64,000 nucleotides of DNA from Pseudomonas jinjuensis (lineage in GTDB: Bacteria > Pseudomonadota > Gammaproteobacteria > Pseudomonadales > Pseudomonadaceae), in the NCBI RefSeq assembly GCF_900103845.1, contig NZ_FNIJ01000007.1:186001-250000 (forward strand), given 5' to 3'. Under the pieces are notes generated by a model. The model searched no databases, had not been told where the DNA came from, and was given only the letters and a program-made list of their open reading frames with translations. Shown here in pieces: positions 1 through 8,232 of this stretch. The position numbers were made by a program, and so were the translations under genes. Each line of letters starts with the position of its first letter. Positions within the stretch are counted from its first letter, which is position 1.

Positions 1-206
1 GATTTTTTCCCTGGTATCAGTGGCCTGCACTCGATTGGCTCCATGGAAGCGACAAAGTGTCATTGTGACGGACGTGCCGTCTATCTTCCTCTCGAAAATA
101 AATCAATGAAACCCCTTGCATGCGCAGGGTCTCTGCCATAGATTGAACACGCATGTCGCAATGACACAAATGTACAGTCTGTAACTTGGTGTCGTGCGTC
201 GATCGT

Positions 207-227
207 CAATAAGAACAATCAGGAGAC
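207..227 (+). promoter_or_regulatory. A-rich CA-type motif and strong ribosome binding site
   Basis: An A-rich stretch (CAATAAGAACAAT) runs directly into an AGGAGA Shine-Dalgarno sequence (221-226) in front of the ATG at 232. In Pseudomonas, AANAANAA stretches overlapping ribosome binding sites are targets of Hfq with Crc in catabolite repression. The motif is visible; its use here is inferred. Confidence 0.35.
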
Positions 228-231
228 GAGC

Positions 232-336
232 ATGATCCTCCAGCCCGCAACTCCCCGCCTGTGCCGCCCCATCCCGCTGCGTTCCTGCCCGGCGCCGTGC
301 GCCATCGATCCTCATTCTTCCCGAACGCCTGCATGA
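232..336 (+). CDS. Small ORF of 34 codons in the operon leader
   Basis: This short reading frame has an ATG at a good distance from an AGGAGA ribosome binding site. It encodes 34 residues rich in Pro, Cys and Arg, with no recognisable domain. It ends about 150 bases before the monooxygenase gene. It may be a leader peptide, the stub of a deleted first gene of the operon, or chance. The strong ribosome binding site is the only support. Confidence 0.3.
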   Translation: MILQPATPRLCRPIPLRSCPAPCAIDPHSSRTPA

Positions 337-483
337 AGCCTGCGTGACGCCGCGCCATCGCGGTAGTCCGTCCACAGTGATCTGAAGCGCGCCCTTCCTG
401 TTGCCGCAGTCATGCCGGCGGGATTCGCTCGCCCGGATAAAATAACTGACAAAAATGTCATTGTGACACAAAGGTATAAAGCC

Positions 484-1692
484 ATGAAAGAAGCCACCGT
501 TGCCAAGATCGATGTACAGGGCCCGAGCCTGGAAGAACTGGTCAAGCGCGCCGAGGCGCTGCAGCCGCTGCTGCGCCAGCACGCCGTGGAGGCGGAGCGC
601 AATCGCCGCGCCGCCGAGGAGAGCATCGAGGCGATCCGCGAGGCCGGGTTGTTCCGCCTGATGGTGCCCAGGCGCTTCGGCGGCCACGAAGGCACGCTGC
701 GTTCCCACCTGGAGGTTTCCGCGGCGCTGGCCGAAGCCTGCGGCGGCACCGCCTGGGTGGTGGCGCTGACCAACGTCTGCGCCTGGTTCACCAGCCTGTT
801 CTGCGAGCGTGCGCAGCAGGAAGTGTTCGGCGCCAACCCGGATGCGCGGGTGGCCGGGGTGTTCAACGCCTCGCCCAATACCCGTCGCGTGGACGGCGGC
901 CTGGTGGTTTCCGGCAAGTGGTATTTCTCCTCCGGCAGCCTGCATTCCGACTGGGCGGTGGTCGGCGCCGAGGAGCGCGACGCCAACGGCGCGCTGGTCG
1001 CGCAGTACTTGGCGCTGATTCCGAAGGAGCAATACAGCATCGAGGACACCTGGTTCACCACCGGCATGCGCGCCTCGGGCAGCAACTGCATCGTCGCCAA
1101 CGAGGTGTTCGTTCCGGACCACCGCCTGCTGAACATGGGCGCGGCCATCGAGGGCGAATACCCCACCGAATTCAAGGACGAGGTCAGCTACCGTCCGCTG
1201 TTCGTGCCGTTCGCCTCGATGATCCTCAACGGCCCGCAACTCGGGCTGGGCCGCGCCGCGCTGAAGTACGTGATCGACAGCGCCCCGCGCCGCGCCATCG
1301 CCTACACCTCGTTCGAGAAGCAGACCGATTCGGTGCTGTTCCAGGCCCAGGTCGCCGAGGCCGCGCTGAAGATCGACAGCGCCGAGCTGCGCGCCTTCCG
1401 CACCGCCGACGAGATCGACACCGCGGCGCGCCAGGGCCGCAAGCTCGACGCCACCACCCGGGCGCGCATCCGCGCCGACGCCGGCCTGGTCAACACCCAC
1501 ATCACCGAGGCCATTGGCATCCTGCTGACCGCCCATGGCGCCGGCAGCTTCGCCGAGGCCAGCCCGATGCAGCGCTGGTGGCGCGATTCCAACACCGCCG
1601 CGCGGCATGCCGTGGCGCTTCCGGCCATCGGCCTGGAGCTGTACGGCAAGGCGCTGCTGGGTGTGGAAAACACCGTCACTCCGCTGATCTGA
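484..1692 (+). CDS. Flavin-dependent monooxygenase, acyl-CoA-dehydrogenase-fold (HsaA/HpaB-like oxygenase component)
   Basis: This 402-residue protein has the acyl-CoA dehydrogenase fold used by group D flavin monooxygenases. An N-terminal helical domain spans about residues 15-125, a beta domain about 130-225, and a C-terminal helical domain about 235-380 with WWRDSNTAARH near the end. Such enzymes hydroxylate phenolic rings using reduced flavin supplied by a separate reductase, and a flavin reductase gene follows 16 bases downstream. The start at 484 (MKEATVAK) is preferred over an in-frame upstream start at 412 because it fits the family N-terminus and leaves room for the operator at 456-468. 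It is the first main gene of a rightward catabolic operon. The substrate is unknown, probably an aromatic or phenolic compound. Confidence 0.85.
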   Translation: MKEATVAKIDVQGPSLEELVKRAEALQPLLRQHAVEAERNRRAAEESIEAIREAGLFRLMVPRRFGGHEGTLRSHLEVSAALAEACGGTAWVVALTNVCAWFTSLFCERAQQEVFGANPDARVAGVFNASPNTRRVDGGLVVSGKWYFSSGSLHSDWAVVGAEERDANGALVAQYLALIPKEQYSIEDTWFTTGMRASGSNCIVANEVFVPDHRLLNMGAAIEGEYPTEFKDEVSYRPLFVPFASMILNGPQLGLGRAALKYVIDSAPRRAIAYTSFEKQTDSVLFQAQVAEAALKIDSAELRAFRTADEIDTAARQGRKLDATTRARIRADAGLVNTHITEAIGILLTAHGAGSFAEASPMQRWWRDSNTAARHAVALPAIGLELYGKALLGVENTVTPLI

Positions 1693-1708
1693 CCGGGAGG
1701 GCAAACCG

Positions 1709-2215
1709 ATGGACCCCAAACTCCTGCGCTCGGTGATGGGCCAGTTCGCCACCGGCGTGACCGTGGTGACCTTCGTCGCCGACGACGAGCCGGCGGGCAT
1801 GACCGCCAACGCCTTCATGTCGGTATCGCTGGAACCGGCGCTGATCCTCGTCTCGGTGCGCAACGCCTCGCGCTTCAACCAGTGGGTGAAGGAGGGCGTG
1901 CGCTATGGCGTCAACTTCCTCGCCGAGACCCAGCGTTCGCTCAGCGCGCACTTCGGCGGGCGTCCGGAGGAGGGGCTGGATCTGCCGTTCCGCTTCCACC
2001 GGGATACGCCGCTGCTGGACGGCAGCCTGGTGCAGCTGGTGGCGCGCACGGTGGACGTGCACCCGGCCGGCGACCACCAGCTGTACATCGGCGAGGTCGA
2101 GCACCTGCGCATCGGCGAGCAGCGCAAGCCGCTGCTGTTCTACAGCGGCCGCTACCACCAGATGCACGCACGTTCGCCGGGCGCCGAATGGAACGGCTGC
2201 GCCGACGGCTGGTGA
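1709..2215 (+). CDS. Flavin reductase component (HpaC/HsaB-like)
   Basis: This 168-residue protein matches the flavin reductase-like, FMN-binding split-barrel family. It begins MDPKLLRSVMGQFATG and continues with TGVTVVT and PAGMTANAFMSVSLEP, typical of HpaC-type reductases that use NAD(P)H to reduce free FMN or FAD. It lies 16 bases after the oxygenase gene with a GGGAGG ribosome binding site. It is very likely the reductase partner of the monooxygenase at 484, together forming a two-component hydroxylase in the cytoplasm. The length is normal for the family. Confidence 0.88.
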   Translation: MDPKLLRSVMGQFATGVTVVTFVADDEPAGMTANAFMSVSLEPALILVSVRNASRFNQWVKEGVRYGVNFLAETQRSLSAHFGGRPEEGLDLPFRFHRDTPLLDGSLVQLVARTVDVHPAGDHQLYIGEVEHLRIGEQRKPLLFYSGRYHQMHARSPGAEWNGCADGW

Positions 2216-2316
2216 GCGCCGTCTCCCGGACTGACTGACCGCACCGCCTCCCGCACTGGCGCCCCACGGGCGTCGCGGGCTGGCGCGTGCCCGAGAAAAG
2301 CATTCGAGCGATAACC

Positions 2317-4989
2317 ATGACAGCCAAGATTCCTGAAATGCCGCGCAATCCGGCGACCGCCGGGGCCGGCGACGACATCGACCGCCAGGAAACCCACGAA
2401 TGGCTCGACGCCCTGGAGGCCGTGGCGCGCAGCGCCGGCGGCGAGCGCGTCGAGTTTCTCCTGCAGCGCCTGGCCGAGCACGCCAGCCACCTCGGCGTGC
2501 GCCCGGCGGCGCATCCCTATTCGCTGTACCAGAACAGCATCGCCGTGGAAGACCAGCCGGCCTTCCCCGGCGACCTGGCGATGGAAGAGCGCATCACCTC
2601 GATCATCCGCTGGAACGCCCTGGCCATGGTGGCGCGCGCCAACAAGGCCTATGGCGAACTGGGCGGCCATATCGCCAGCTACGCTTCGGCGGCGGAAATC
2701 TTCGAAGTCGGCTTCAACCACTTCTTCCGCGCCGACAGCGAGGCCGGCAAGGGCGACCTGGTGTACTTCCAGCCTCACTCCGCGCCAGGTGTCTATGCCC
2801 GTGCCTTCCTCGAAGGCCGCCTGGGCGAAGAGCAGCTGCAGCGCTACCGCCAGGAAGTGGACGGCGGCGGCCTCTGTTCCTACCCGCATCCGTGGCTGAT
2901 GCCGGACTTCTGGCAGTTCCCCACCGGTTCCATGGGCATCGGCCCGATCAGCTCCATCTACCAGGCGCGCTTCCTCCGCTACCTGGAGCACCGCGGCATC
3001 GCCGACACCCGCCAGCGCCACGTCTGGGGCGTGTTCGGCGATGGCGAGATGGACGAGCCGGAATCCATCGCCGCGCTGTCGCTGGCCGCGCGCGAGAAGC
3101 TCGACAACCTGACCTTCGTCATCAACTGCAACCTGCAGCGCCTGGACGGCCCGGTGCGCGGCAACGGGCAGATCATCCAGGAGCTGGAGTCGCTGTTCAG
3201 CGGCGCCGGCTGGAACGTGATCAAGGTGGTCTGGGGTTCGGACTGGGACGCGCTGTTCGCCCGCGACCGCAACCACGTGCTGCTGCGCCGCTTCGCCAAT
3301 ACCGTCGACGGCCAGTACCAGACCCTCGGCGCCAACGACGGCGCCTACAACCGCGCGCACTTCTTCGACCTCGACCCGGAGCTGCAGGCACTGGTCTCGC
3401 ACATGAGCCCGGAAGAGATCGACGGCCTGCGCCGTGGCGGCCACGACTTCCGCAAGCTGTATGCCGCCTTCGCCGCGGCCAAGGCGCACGACGGCCGGCC
3501 GACGGTGATCCTGGCCAAGACCAAGAAAGGCTTCGGCATGGGCCAGGCCGGCGAATCGCGCAACACCTCGCACCAGCAGAAGAAGCTCGATCTCGACGCC
3601 CTCAAGGCCTTCCGCGACCGCTTCGCCCTGCCGCTGGACGATGCCGCGCTGGAAGACATGCGCTTCTACAAGCCGGCCGAGGACAGCGCCGAACTGCGCT
3701 ACCTGCGCGAGCGCCGCGAAGCGCTGGGCGGCTACATGCCGCGCCGCGTCACCCAGGCCGAGCCGCTGGCGGTGCCGGCGCTGGACAGCTACGCGCAGTT
3801 CGCCCTGCAGCCGGACGAACGCGAGAGCTCGACCACCACCGCGGTGGTGCGGCTGTTCTCCAACCTGCTCAAGGACAAGCAGCTCGGCCCGCGCATCGTG
3901 CCCATCGTCGCCGACGAGGCGCGCACCTTCGGCATGGCCAATCTGTTCCGCCAGATCGGCATCTACTCGCCGGCCGGCCAGCTCTACGAGCCGGAAGACG
4001 CCGGGGCGATGCTCTATTACAAGGAAGCGCGTGACGGCCAACTGCTGGAAGAAGGCATCACCGAGGCCGGGGCGATCTCCTCCTGGGCGGCGGCGGCGAC
4101 GTCCTACAGCGTCAACGGCGTGACCATGCTGCCGTTCTACATCTACTACTCGATGTTCGGCTTCCAGCGCATCGGCGACCTCATCTGGGCCGCCGCCGAC
4201 CAGCGCGCCCGCGGCTTCCTGATCGGCGCCACCGCCGGCCGCACCACGCTCTCCGGCGAAGGCCTGCAGCACCAGGACGGCACCAGCCAGCTGATCGCCG
4301 CGACCGTGCCGAACTGCCGCGCCTACGACCCGGCGTTCGCCGCCGAGGCCGCGGTGATCATCGACCACGGCAGCCGGCGCATGCTCGAAGAGCAGCGCGA
4401 CGAGTTCTACTACCTGACGGTGACCAACGAGAACTACGTGCAGGCACCGCTGGAGGCCGCGCAGCACGCCGACGTGATCAAGGGCATGCGCCTGTTCGGC
4501 ACGCGCGGCGAAGGCCAGCCGACGGTACGCCTGCTCGGCTCCGGGGCGATCCTGCGCGAGGTCATCGCCGCCGCCGAACTGCTCGCCGAAGAGTGGGGCG
4601 TGGCCAGTGAAATCTGGAGCGTCACCAGCTTCTCCGAGCTGGCCCGCGAGGCCCGCGAAGTCGAGCGCCAGCAGCTGTTCGGCAGCGACACCGAGACGCG
4701 CAGCCACCTGCAGGCCTGCCTGCCCGGCGCCACCCCGGTGGTGGCCGCCAGCGACTACGTGCGCGGCTATGCGCAGCTGATCGCGCCGCACCTGCAGGCG
4801 CCGTACATCGCCCTGGGCACCGACGGCTTCGGCCGCAGCGACACCCGCCCGGCGCTGCGCCGCTTCTTCGAGGTCGACCGCCAGCACATCGCCCTGGCCG
4901 CGCTGGCCTCGGTGGACCGCGACAAGCACGCCCAGGCGCGCCAGCGCTATGCCATCGACGGTGCTGTCGACGCACCGTGGAACCGTTGA
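2317..4989 (+). CDS. Pyruvate dehydrogenase E1 (homodimeric AceE type), operon paralogue
   Basis: This 890-residue protein is a homodimeric AceE-type E1 (E. coli AceE is about 887 residues). It shows the thiamine-diphosphate motif GDGEMDEPES near residue 241, the catalytic-loop segment HSAPGVYARAF near 153, and GITEAGAISSW near 580. E1 decarboxylates a 2-oxo acid, normally pyruvate, and passes the acyl group to lipoyl-E2, whose gene follows at 5007. I chose ATG 2317 because the upstream in-frame codons do not look like family sequence. No lipoamide dehydrogenase (E3) gene is in the window, so the housekeeping E3 would have to be shared. Its location in an aromatic-degradation-type operon suggests it oxidises an oxo acid produced by the pathway. 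True pyruvate specificity is likely but unproven. Confidence 0.9.
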   Translation: MTAKIPEMPRNPATAGAGDDIDRQETHEWLDALEAVARSAGGERVEFLLQRLAEHASHLGVRPAAHPYSLYQNSIAVEDQPAFPGDLAMEERITSIIRWNALAMVARANKAYGELGGHIASYASAAEIFEVGFNHFFRADSEAGKGDLVYFQPHSAPGVYARAFLEGRLGEEQLQRYRQEVDGGGLCSYPHPWLMPDFWQFPTGSMGIGPISSIYQARFLRYLEHRGIADTRQRHVWGVFGDGEMDEPESIAALSLAAREKLDNLTFVINCNLQRLDGPVRGNGQIIQELESLFSGAGWNVIKVVWGSDWDALFARDRNHVLLRRFANTVDGQYQTLGANDGAYNRAHFFDLDPELQALVSHMSPEEIDGLRRGGHDFRKLYAAFAAAKAHDGRPTVILAKTKKGFGMGQAGESRNTSHQQKKLDLDALKAFRDRFALPLDDAALEDMRFYKPAEDSAELRYLRERREALGGYMPRRVTQAEPLAVPALDSYAQFALQPDERESSTTTAVVRLFSNLLKDKQLGPRIVPIVADEARTFGMANLFRQIGIYSPAGQLYEPEDAGAMLYYKEARDGQLLEEGITEAGAISSWAAAATSYSVNGVTMLPFYIYYSMFGFQRIGDLIWAAADQRARGFLIGATAGRTTLSGEGLQHQDGTSQLIAATVPNCRAYDPAFAAEAAVIIDHGSRRMLEEQRDEFYYLTVTNENYVQAPLEAAQHADVIKGMRLFGTRGEGQPTVRLLGSGAILREVIAAAELLAEEWGVASEIWSVTSFSELAREAREVERQQLFGSDTETRSHLQACLPGATPVVAASDYVRGYAQLIAPHLQAPYIALGTDGFGRSDTRPALRRFFEVDRQHIALAALASVDRDKHAQARQRYAIDGAVDAPWNR

Positions 4990-5006
4990 GCGAGGAGGAT
5001 TTCGCC

Positions 5007-6290
5007 ATGCAACAACTCATGGTTCCGGATATCGGCGACTTCAAGGACCTGCCGGTGGTCGAGGTACTAATCAAGGCCGGCGACGTGGTCGCCATCGAGC
5101 AGCCGCTGATCGTCCTCGAATCCGACAAGGCGGTGATGGACGTGCCGAGCACGCTGTCCTGCACCATTCGCGAAGTGCTGATCAAGCCGGGCGACAAGGT
5201 TTCCCAGGGCAGCGTGATCGCCCATATCGAGGCGGCCGAGGCCGGCTCTCCGGCACCGGCTCCGGTCATGGTCGCCGAGGCGCCTGCGCCGGTCGTCGAG
5301 GCCGCTACGGTGCAACCGGCTCCCGCCGCAACTGCACCTGCGTCCGCACCCGCACCGGCCGCAACCAGCACCGAGCAAGCGCGCAAGCCGCAGCTCGCCC
5401 TGGCCGGTCCGGCGGTGCGCAAGCTGGCCCGCGAGCTGGGCGTCGACCTCGACCAGGTGCCGGCCAGCGGTCGCAGCGGTCGGGTGCTGCGCGAGGACGT
5501 GCTGGCCTTCGTCAAGGCCCAGCGCGAACAGCCTGCGGCGGCCAAGCTCGGCGGCGGGCTCGACCTGCTGCCCTGGCCGCAGGTGGACTTCGCCCAGTTC
5601 GGCCACATCGAGCGCCGCTCGCTGTCGCGCATCAAGCGCATCTCGGCGGCCAACCTGCACCGCAACTGGGTGAGCATTCCCCACGTCACCAACCACAGCC
5701 AGGCCGACGTCACCGAGCTGGAGGCGCTGCGCGTGCAGCTCAACCAGGAGGCGCGCGACGGCCAGGCCAAGGTCACCCTGCTGGCCTTCCTGATCAAGGC
5801 CTGCGTGGCGGCGCTGCAGCGCTTCCCGCAGTTCAACGTGAGCCTGGAGGGCGACGAGGTGGTGCAGAAGCACTACTTCCACATCGGCTTCGCCGCCGAC
5901 ACCCCCAATGGCCTGGTGGTGCCGGTGATCCGCGACGCCGACCGCAAGGGCATCGCCGCGCTGGCCGCGGAAATGGCCGAGCTGTCGCAGCTGGCGCGCA
6001 GCGGCAAGCTGTCGCCGGCGCAGATGCAGGGCGGCTGCTTCTCCATCTCGTCGCTGGGCGGCATCGGCGGCGGGCACTTCACCCCGATCATCAATGCCCC
6101 CGAGGTGGCGATCCTCGGCGTCGGCCGCGCCGAGATGCAGCCGCGCTGGGACGGCAACGCCTTCCAGCCGCGCCTGCAGCTGCCGCTGTCGCTGTCCTGG
6201 GACCACCGCGCGGTGGACGGCGCCGAAGCCGGGCGCTTCCTGGCCTACCTGGCTACGTTGCTCGGCGACTTCCGCCGGGTGCTGGTCTGA
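5007..6290 (+). CDS. Dihydrolipoyl acyltransferase E2 with a single lipoyl domain
   Basis: This 427-residue E2 has one N-terminal lipoyl domain (about 1-78, lipoylation Lys in ESDKAVMD near residue 40), an Ala/Pro-rich linker (about 82-128), a peripheral subunit-binding domain (about 136-170, VRKLARELGVDLDQV) and a catalytic domain ending with the HRAVDG active-site motif near residue 400. E2 accepts the acyl group from E1 and transfers it to CoA. It starts 17 bases after the E1 gene with a GAGGAGG ribosome binding site. It is shorter than the housekeeping AceF of P. aeruginosa, which as I recall carries two lipoyl domains. The upstream in-frame start at 4977 is inside the E1 gene and is less likely. 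Confidence 0.9.
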   Translation: MQQLMVPDIGDFKDLPVVEVLIKAGDVVAIEQPLIVLESDKAVMDVPSTLSCTIREVLIKPGDKVSQGSVIAHIEAAEAGSPAPAPVMVAEAPAPVVEAATVQPAPAATAPASAPAPAATSTEQARKPQLALAGPAVRKLARELGVDLDQVPASGRSGRVLREDVLAFVKAQREQPAAAKLGGGLDLLPWPQVDFAQFGHIERRSLSRIKRISAANLHRNWVSIPHVTNHSQADVTELEALRVQLNQEARDGQAKVTLLAFLIKACVAALQRFPQFNVSLEGDEVVQKHYFHIGFAADTPNGLVVPVIRDADRKGIAALAAEMAELSQLARSGKLSPAQMQGGCFSISSLGGIGGGHFTPIINAPEVAILGVGRAEMQPRWDGNAFQPRLQLPLSLSWDHRAVDGAEAGRFLAYLATLLGDFRRVLV

Positions 6291-6304
6291 CAACAACAAG
6301 GAGA
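6291..6304 (+). promoter_or_regulatory. CA motif overlapping the dioxygenase ribosome binding site
   Basis: The sequence ACAACAACAAGGAGA lies between the E2 stop codon and the dioxygenase start. It matches the AANAANAA-type Hfq/Crc target next to a Shine-Dalgarno sequence. Regulation by Crc is inferred. Confidence 0.4.
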
Positions 6305-6310
6305 ACCGAG

Positions 6311-6895
6311 ATGACTGCTACCCAAGCCCCGGCCGCCGGCGCCGAGCGCATCGTGCCGATGAAAATGGCCCACCTGGTGTTCCGCTGCGCCGACCGCAAG
6401 ACCATGGTCGACTGGTATCGCGCGCTGTTCCAGGCCGAACTGGTCTTCGAGGACGAGGTGCTGACCTTCATCACCTACGACGACGAGCACCACCGCCTGG
6501 CCTTCTTCAACATGCCGAACCTGCCGCCGAAGTCCGACGAGGTCACCGGCGTCCACCACATCGCCTACAGCTACCGCAGCATCGGCGACCTGCTGAACAC
6601 CTACCTGCGCCTGAAGCCGCTGGGCATCCTGCCGTTCTGGTGCATCAACCACGGCCCGACCACCTCGCTGTACTACCGCGACCCGGAAGGCAACGACATC
6701 GAGCTGCAGGTGGACAACTTCATCGACGCGGCCGACGCCGCCGCGTTCTTCCACACCGACACCTTCGCCAACGACCCCATCGGCCTGGAGTTCGACCCCG
6801 AGATGATGGTGGAGATGTGGCGCAACGGCGCCAGCGACGCGGAACTGTGCCAGCTCGGCGCCGCGGCGACCGGCACCCGTACCCTGCTGGGCTGA
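6311..6895 (+). CDS. VOC-family single-domain extradiol dioxygenase-like protein
   Basis: This 194-residue protein belongs to the vicinal oxygen chelate (glyoxalase/extradiol dioxygenase) superfamily. The three expected metal ligands are visible: His in KMAHLVFRC (about residue 20), His in GVHHIAYSY (about 82) and Glu in GNDIELQVDNF (about 133). Tyr and His residues around SLYYRDPEGND match catecholic ring-cleavage enzymes. At this length it is one VOC module pair rather than the two-domain, 300-residue BphC/HsaC type. It probably cleaves the catechol made by the upstream hydroxylase, using Fe(II). The start at 6311 is set by GGAGA 9 bases upstream; longer in-frame readings overlap E2 and are spurious. 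Confidence 0.8.
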   Translation: MTATQAPAAGAERIVPMKMAHLVFRCADRKTMVDWYRALFQAELVFEDEVLTFITYDDEHHRLAFFNMPNLPPKSDEVTGVHHIAYSYRSIGDLLNTYLRLKPLGILPFWCINHGPTTSLYYRDPEGNDIELQVDNFIDAADAAAFFHTDTFANDPIGLEFDPEMMVEMWRNGASDAELCQLGAAATGTRTLLG

Positions 6896-6905
6896 GGAGA
6901 ACGCG

Positions 6906-7781
6906 ATGAAACTCTGTACCTTCGAAACCCGTGACGGCTCCACCGGCGTCGGCCTGGTGCTGGCCGACGGCATCCTGAACATCGCCGCGCACCTGCCCGC
7001 GGCGCCGCGCGACATGCCCGGCCTGATCGGGCAATGGGCCGACTGGCGCGAGGCGTTGCAGGACCTGCACGACACACGCCGGGCGGACCTCGCGCTGGAC
7101 CAGGTGATGCTGCTGGCGCCGGTGCCCCGTCCCGGCAAGATCCTCGCCATCGGCCTCAACTACGCCGACCACGTCGCCGAGTCGGGCATGGACATGCCGG
7201 CCGACCAGCTGTGGTTCGCCAAGATGCCCACCGCGACCACCGGCCCGTTCGCACCGATCGACCTGCCGAAGGTGTCGGAGCAGCTGGACTACGAGGCCGA
7301 GATGGTCTTCGTGGTCGGCCAGCGCTGCCGGCACCTGACCGCGGAAACCGCCCGCGAGGCGATCTTCGGCTACTGCGTGGGCAACGACGTCAGCGTGCGC
7401 GACTGGCAGCTGCGCACCTCGCAATTCATCCTCGGCAAGTCGTTCGACAGCCATGCGCCGTTCGGCCCGTGGATCGTCACCGCCGACGAGGTGGGTGACC
7501 CGCACCGCCTGGGCATCCGCTGCTTCGTCAACGACGAGAAGCGCCAGGACTCCAGCACCGACCAGCTGATCTTCGACTGCTACCAGCAGATCGAGCACCT
7601 GTCCAAGGTGATGACCCTGGAGCCGGGCGACGTGATCTACACCGGCACCCCCGGCGGCATCGGTGGCGGTTTCAAGCCGCCGCGCTGGCTGCGCGAGGGC
7701 GACCGCGTGCGGGTCGAGATCGACGGCCTCGGCGCCATCGAGAACACCGTCCGCGCCGAAGGAGACGAGCATGCACGCTGA
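6906..7781 (+). CDS. Fumarylacetoacetate hydrolase family protein
   Basis: This 291-residue protein has the FAH fold. A short N-terminal domain is followed by the catalytic core, with KILAIGLNYADHVAESG near residue 80, LDYEAEMVFVVG near 125 giving Glu metal ligands, GNDVSVRDWQ near 160, GKSFDSHAPFGPW near 178 and TPGGIGGG near 250. Family members hydrolyse acylpyruvates or C-C bonds of beta-dicarbonyl acids, or act as hydratases or decarboxylases of 2-oxo-enoates, with Mg2+ or Mn2+. Following a ring-cleavage dioxygenase, it likely releases pyruvate or a related oxo acid, which would explain the E1/E2 genes in the operon. The gene starts 10 bases after the dioxygenase and overlaps the next gene by 11 bases. 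Confidence 0.88.
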   Translation: MKLCTFETRDGSTGVGLVLADGILNIAAHLPAAPRDMPGLIGQWADWREALQDLHDTRRADLALDQVMLLAPVPRPGKILAIGLNYADHVAESGMDMPADQLWFAKMPTATTGPFAPIDLPKVSEQLDYEAEMVFVVGQRCRHLTAETAREAIFGYCVGNDVSVRDWQLRTSQFILGKSFDSHAPFGPWIVTADEVGDPHRLGIRCFVNDEKRQDSSTDQLIFDCYQQIEHLSKVMTLEPGDVIYTGTPGGIGGGFKPPRWLREGDRVRVEIDGLGAIENTVRAEGDEHAR

Positions 7782-8148
7782 AGCCATCGAGCAGGAAATC
7801 CTGCGCCTGGAGGACGAGCGCTGCCGCGCCCTGGTCCGGCGCGACCTGCCGGCCCTGGCGGCGCTGATGGACGAGCGCCTGGTGCACGTCCACGCCACCG
7901 GCAAGGTGGACGACAAGGCCCAGTACCTGGAGATGGTCGAGCGGCAGATCGACTTCCTCAGCGTCGAGCGCGGCGACATGCGCGTGCGCGTGCACGGCGA
8001 CACGGCCATCGCCAGCGGCCGCCTGGAGCAGACCATCGTCCTGCGCGAGAGCGGCGAGGAGCGGCTGATGAAAGCCTACGCCACCCAGGTGTGGGTCCGC
8101 GGGGAGGGCGGCTGGCGGCAGTGCGCCTTCCAGGCCACCAATACCTGA
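7771..8148 (+). CDS. NTF2-like (SnoaL/DUF4440-type) protein
   Basis: This 125-residue protein has the cone-shaped NTF2-like pattern: an N-terminal helix (AEAIEQEILRLEDERCRALV), then DLPALAALMDERLVHVHATG and C-terminal strands ending in VWVRGEGGWRQCAFQAT. Such proteins are small isomerases, dehydratases, lyases or binding proteins. GGAGACGAGC precedes the ATG at 7771, and the 11-base overlap with the FAH gene implies translational coupling. Its role in the pathway is unknown. A second NTF2-like gene lies at 10996. Confidence 0.8.
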   Translation: MHAEAIEQEILRLEDERCRALVRRDLPALAALMDERLVHVHATGKVDDKAQYLEMVERQIDFLSVERGDMRVRVHGDTAIASGRLEQTIVLRESGEERLMKAYATQVWVRGEGGWRQCAFQATNT

Positions 8149-8207
8149 CCTTGCAAGCTCGCGGCCCGCAAGGGGCCGCACCGGCAGGGACGCCGGACCT
8201 ATCCACC

Positions 8208-8222
8208 GAAAACAACAACAAG
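8208..8222 (+). promoter_or_regulatory. CA motif before the porin gene
   Basis: AAAACAACAACAAG runs into the AGAGACAGGA ribosome binding region of the porin gene. It is a close match to the Hfq/Crc AANAANAA target. The regulatory role is inferred. Confidence 0.45.
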
Positions 8223-8232
8223 AGACAGGATA

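Larger units (their letters stand above)
58..468. promoter_or_regulatory. Three copies of a TGTCA-N3-TGACA-like operator upstream of the catabolic operon
   Basis: A 13-bp palindrome-like motif occurs three times in the leader. At 58-70 it reads TGTCATTGTGACG, at 154-166 TGTCGCAATGACA (the reverse complement of TGTCATTGCGACA), and at 456-468 TGTCATTGTGACA. The last copy is a perfect TGTCA-TTG-TGACA inverted repeat and lies 15 bases before the monooxygenase start codon. The repetition and symmetry suggest binding sites for a dimeric regulator. The regulator is not identified; the LysR gene at 11680 is one candidate, but this is not the classical T-N11-A motif. Function is inferred. Confidence 0.5.

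Noticed and set aside
2152-4929. Antisense frame of over 900 codons over the E1 gene
   Set aside because: Shadow of the AceE-type gene; no recognisable protein features.
4949-6310. N-terminal extension of the VOC dioxygenase frame
   Set aside because: This part overlaps the E2 gene in another frame and has no family sequence; the real start is ATG 6311 with a ribosome binding site.
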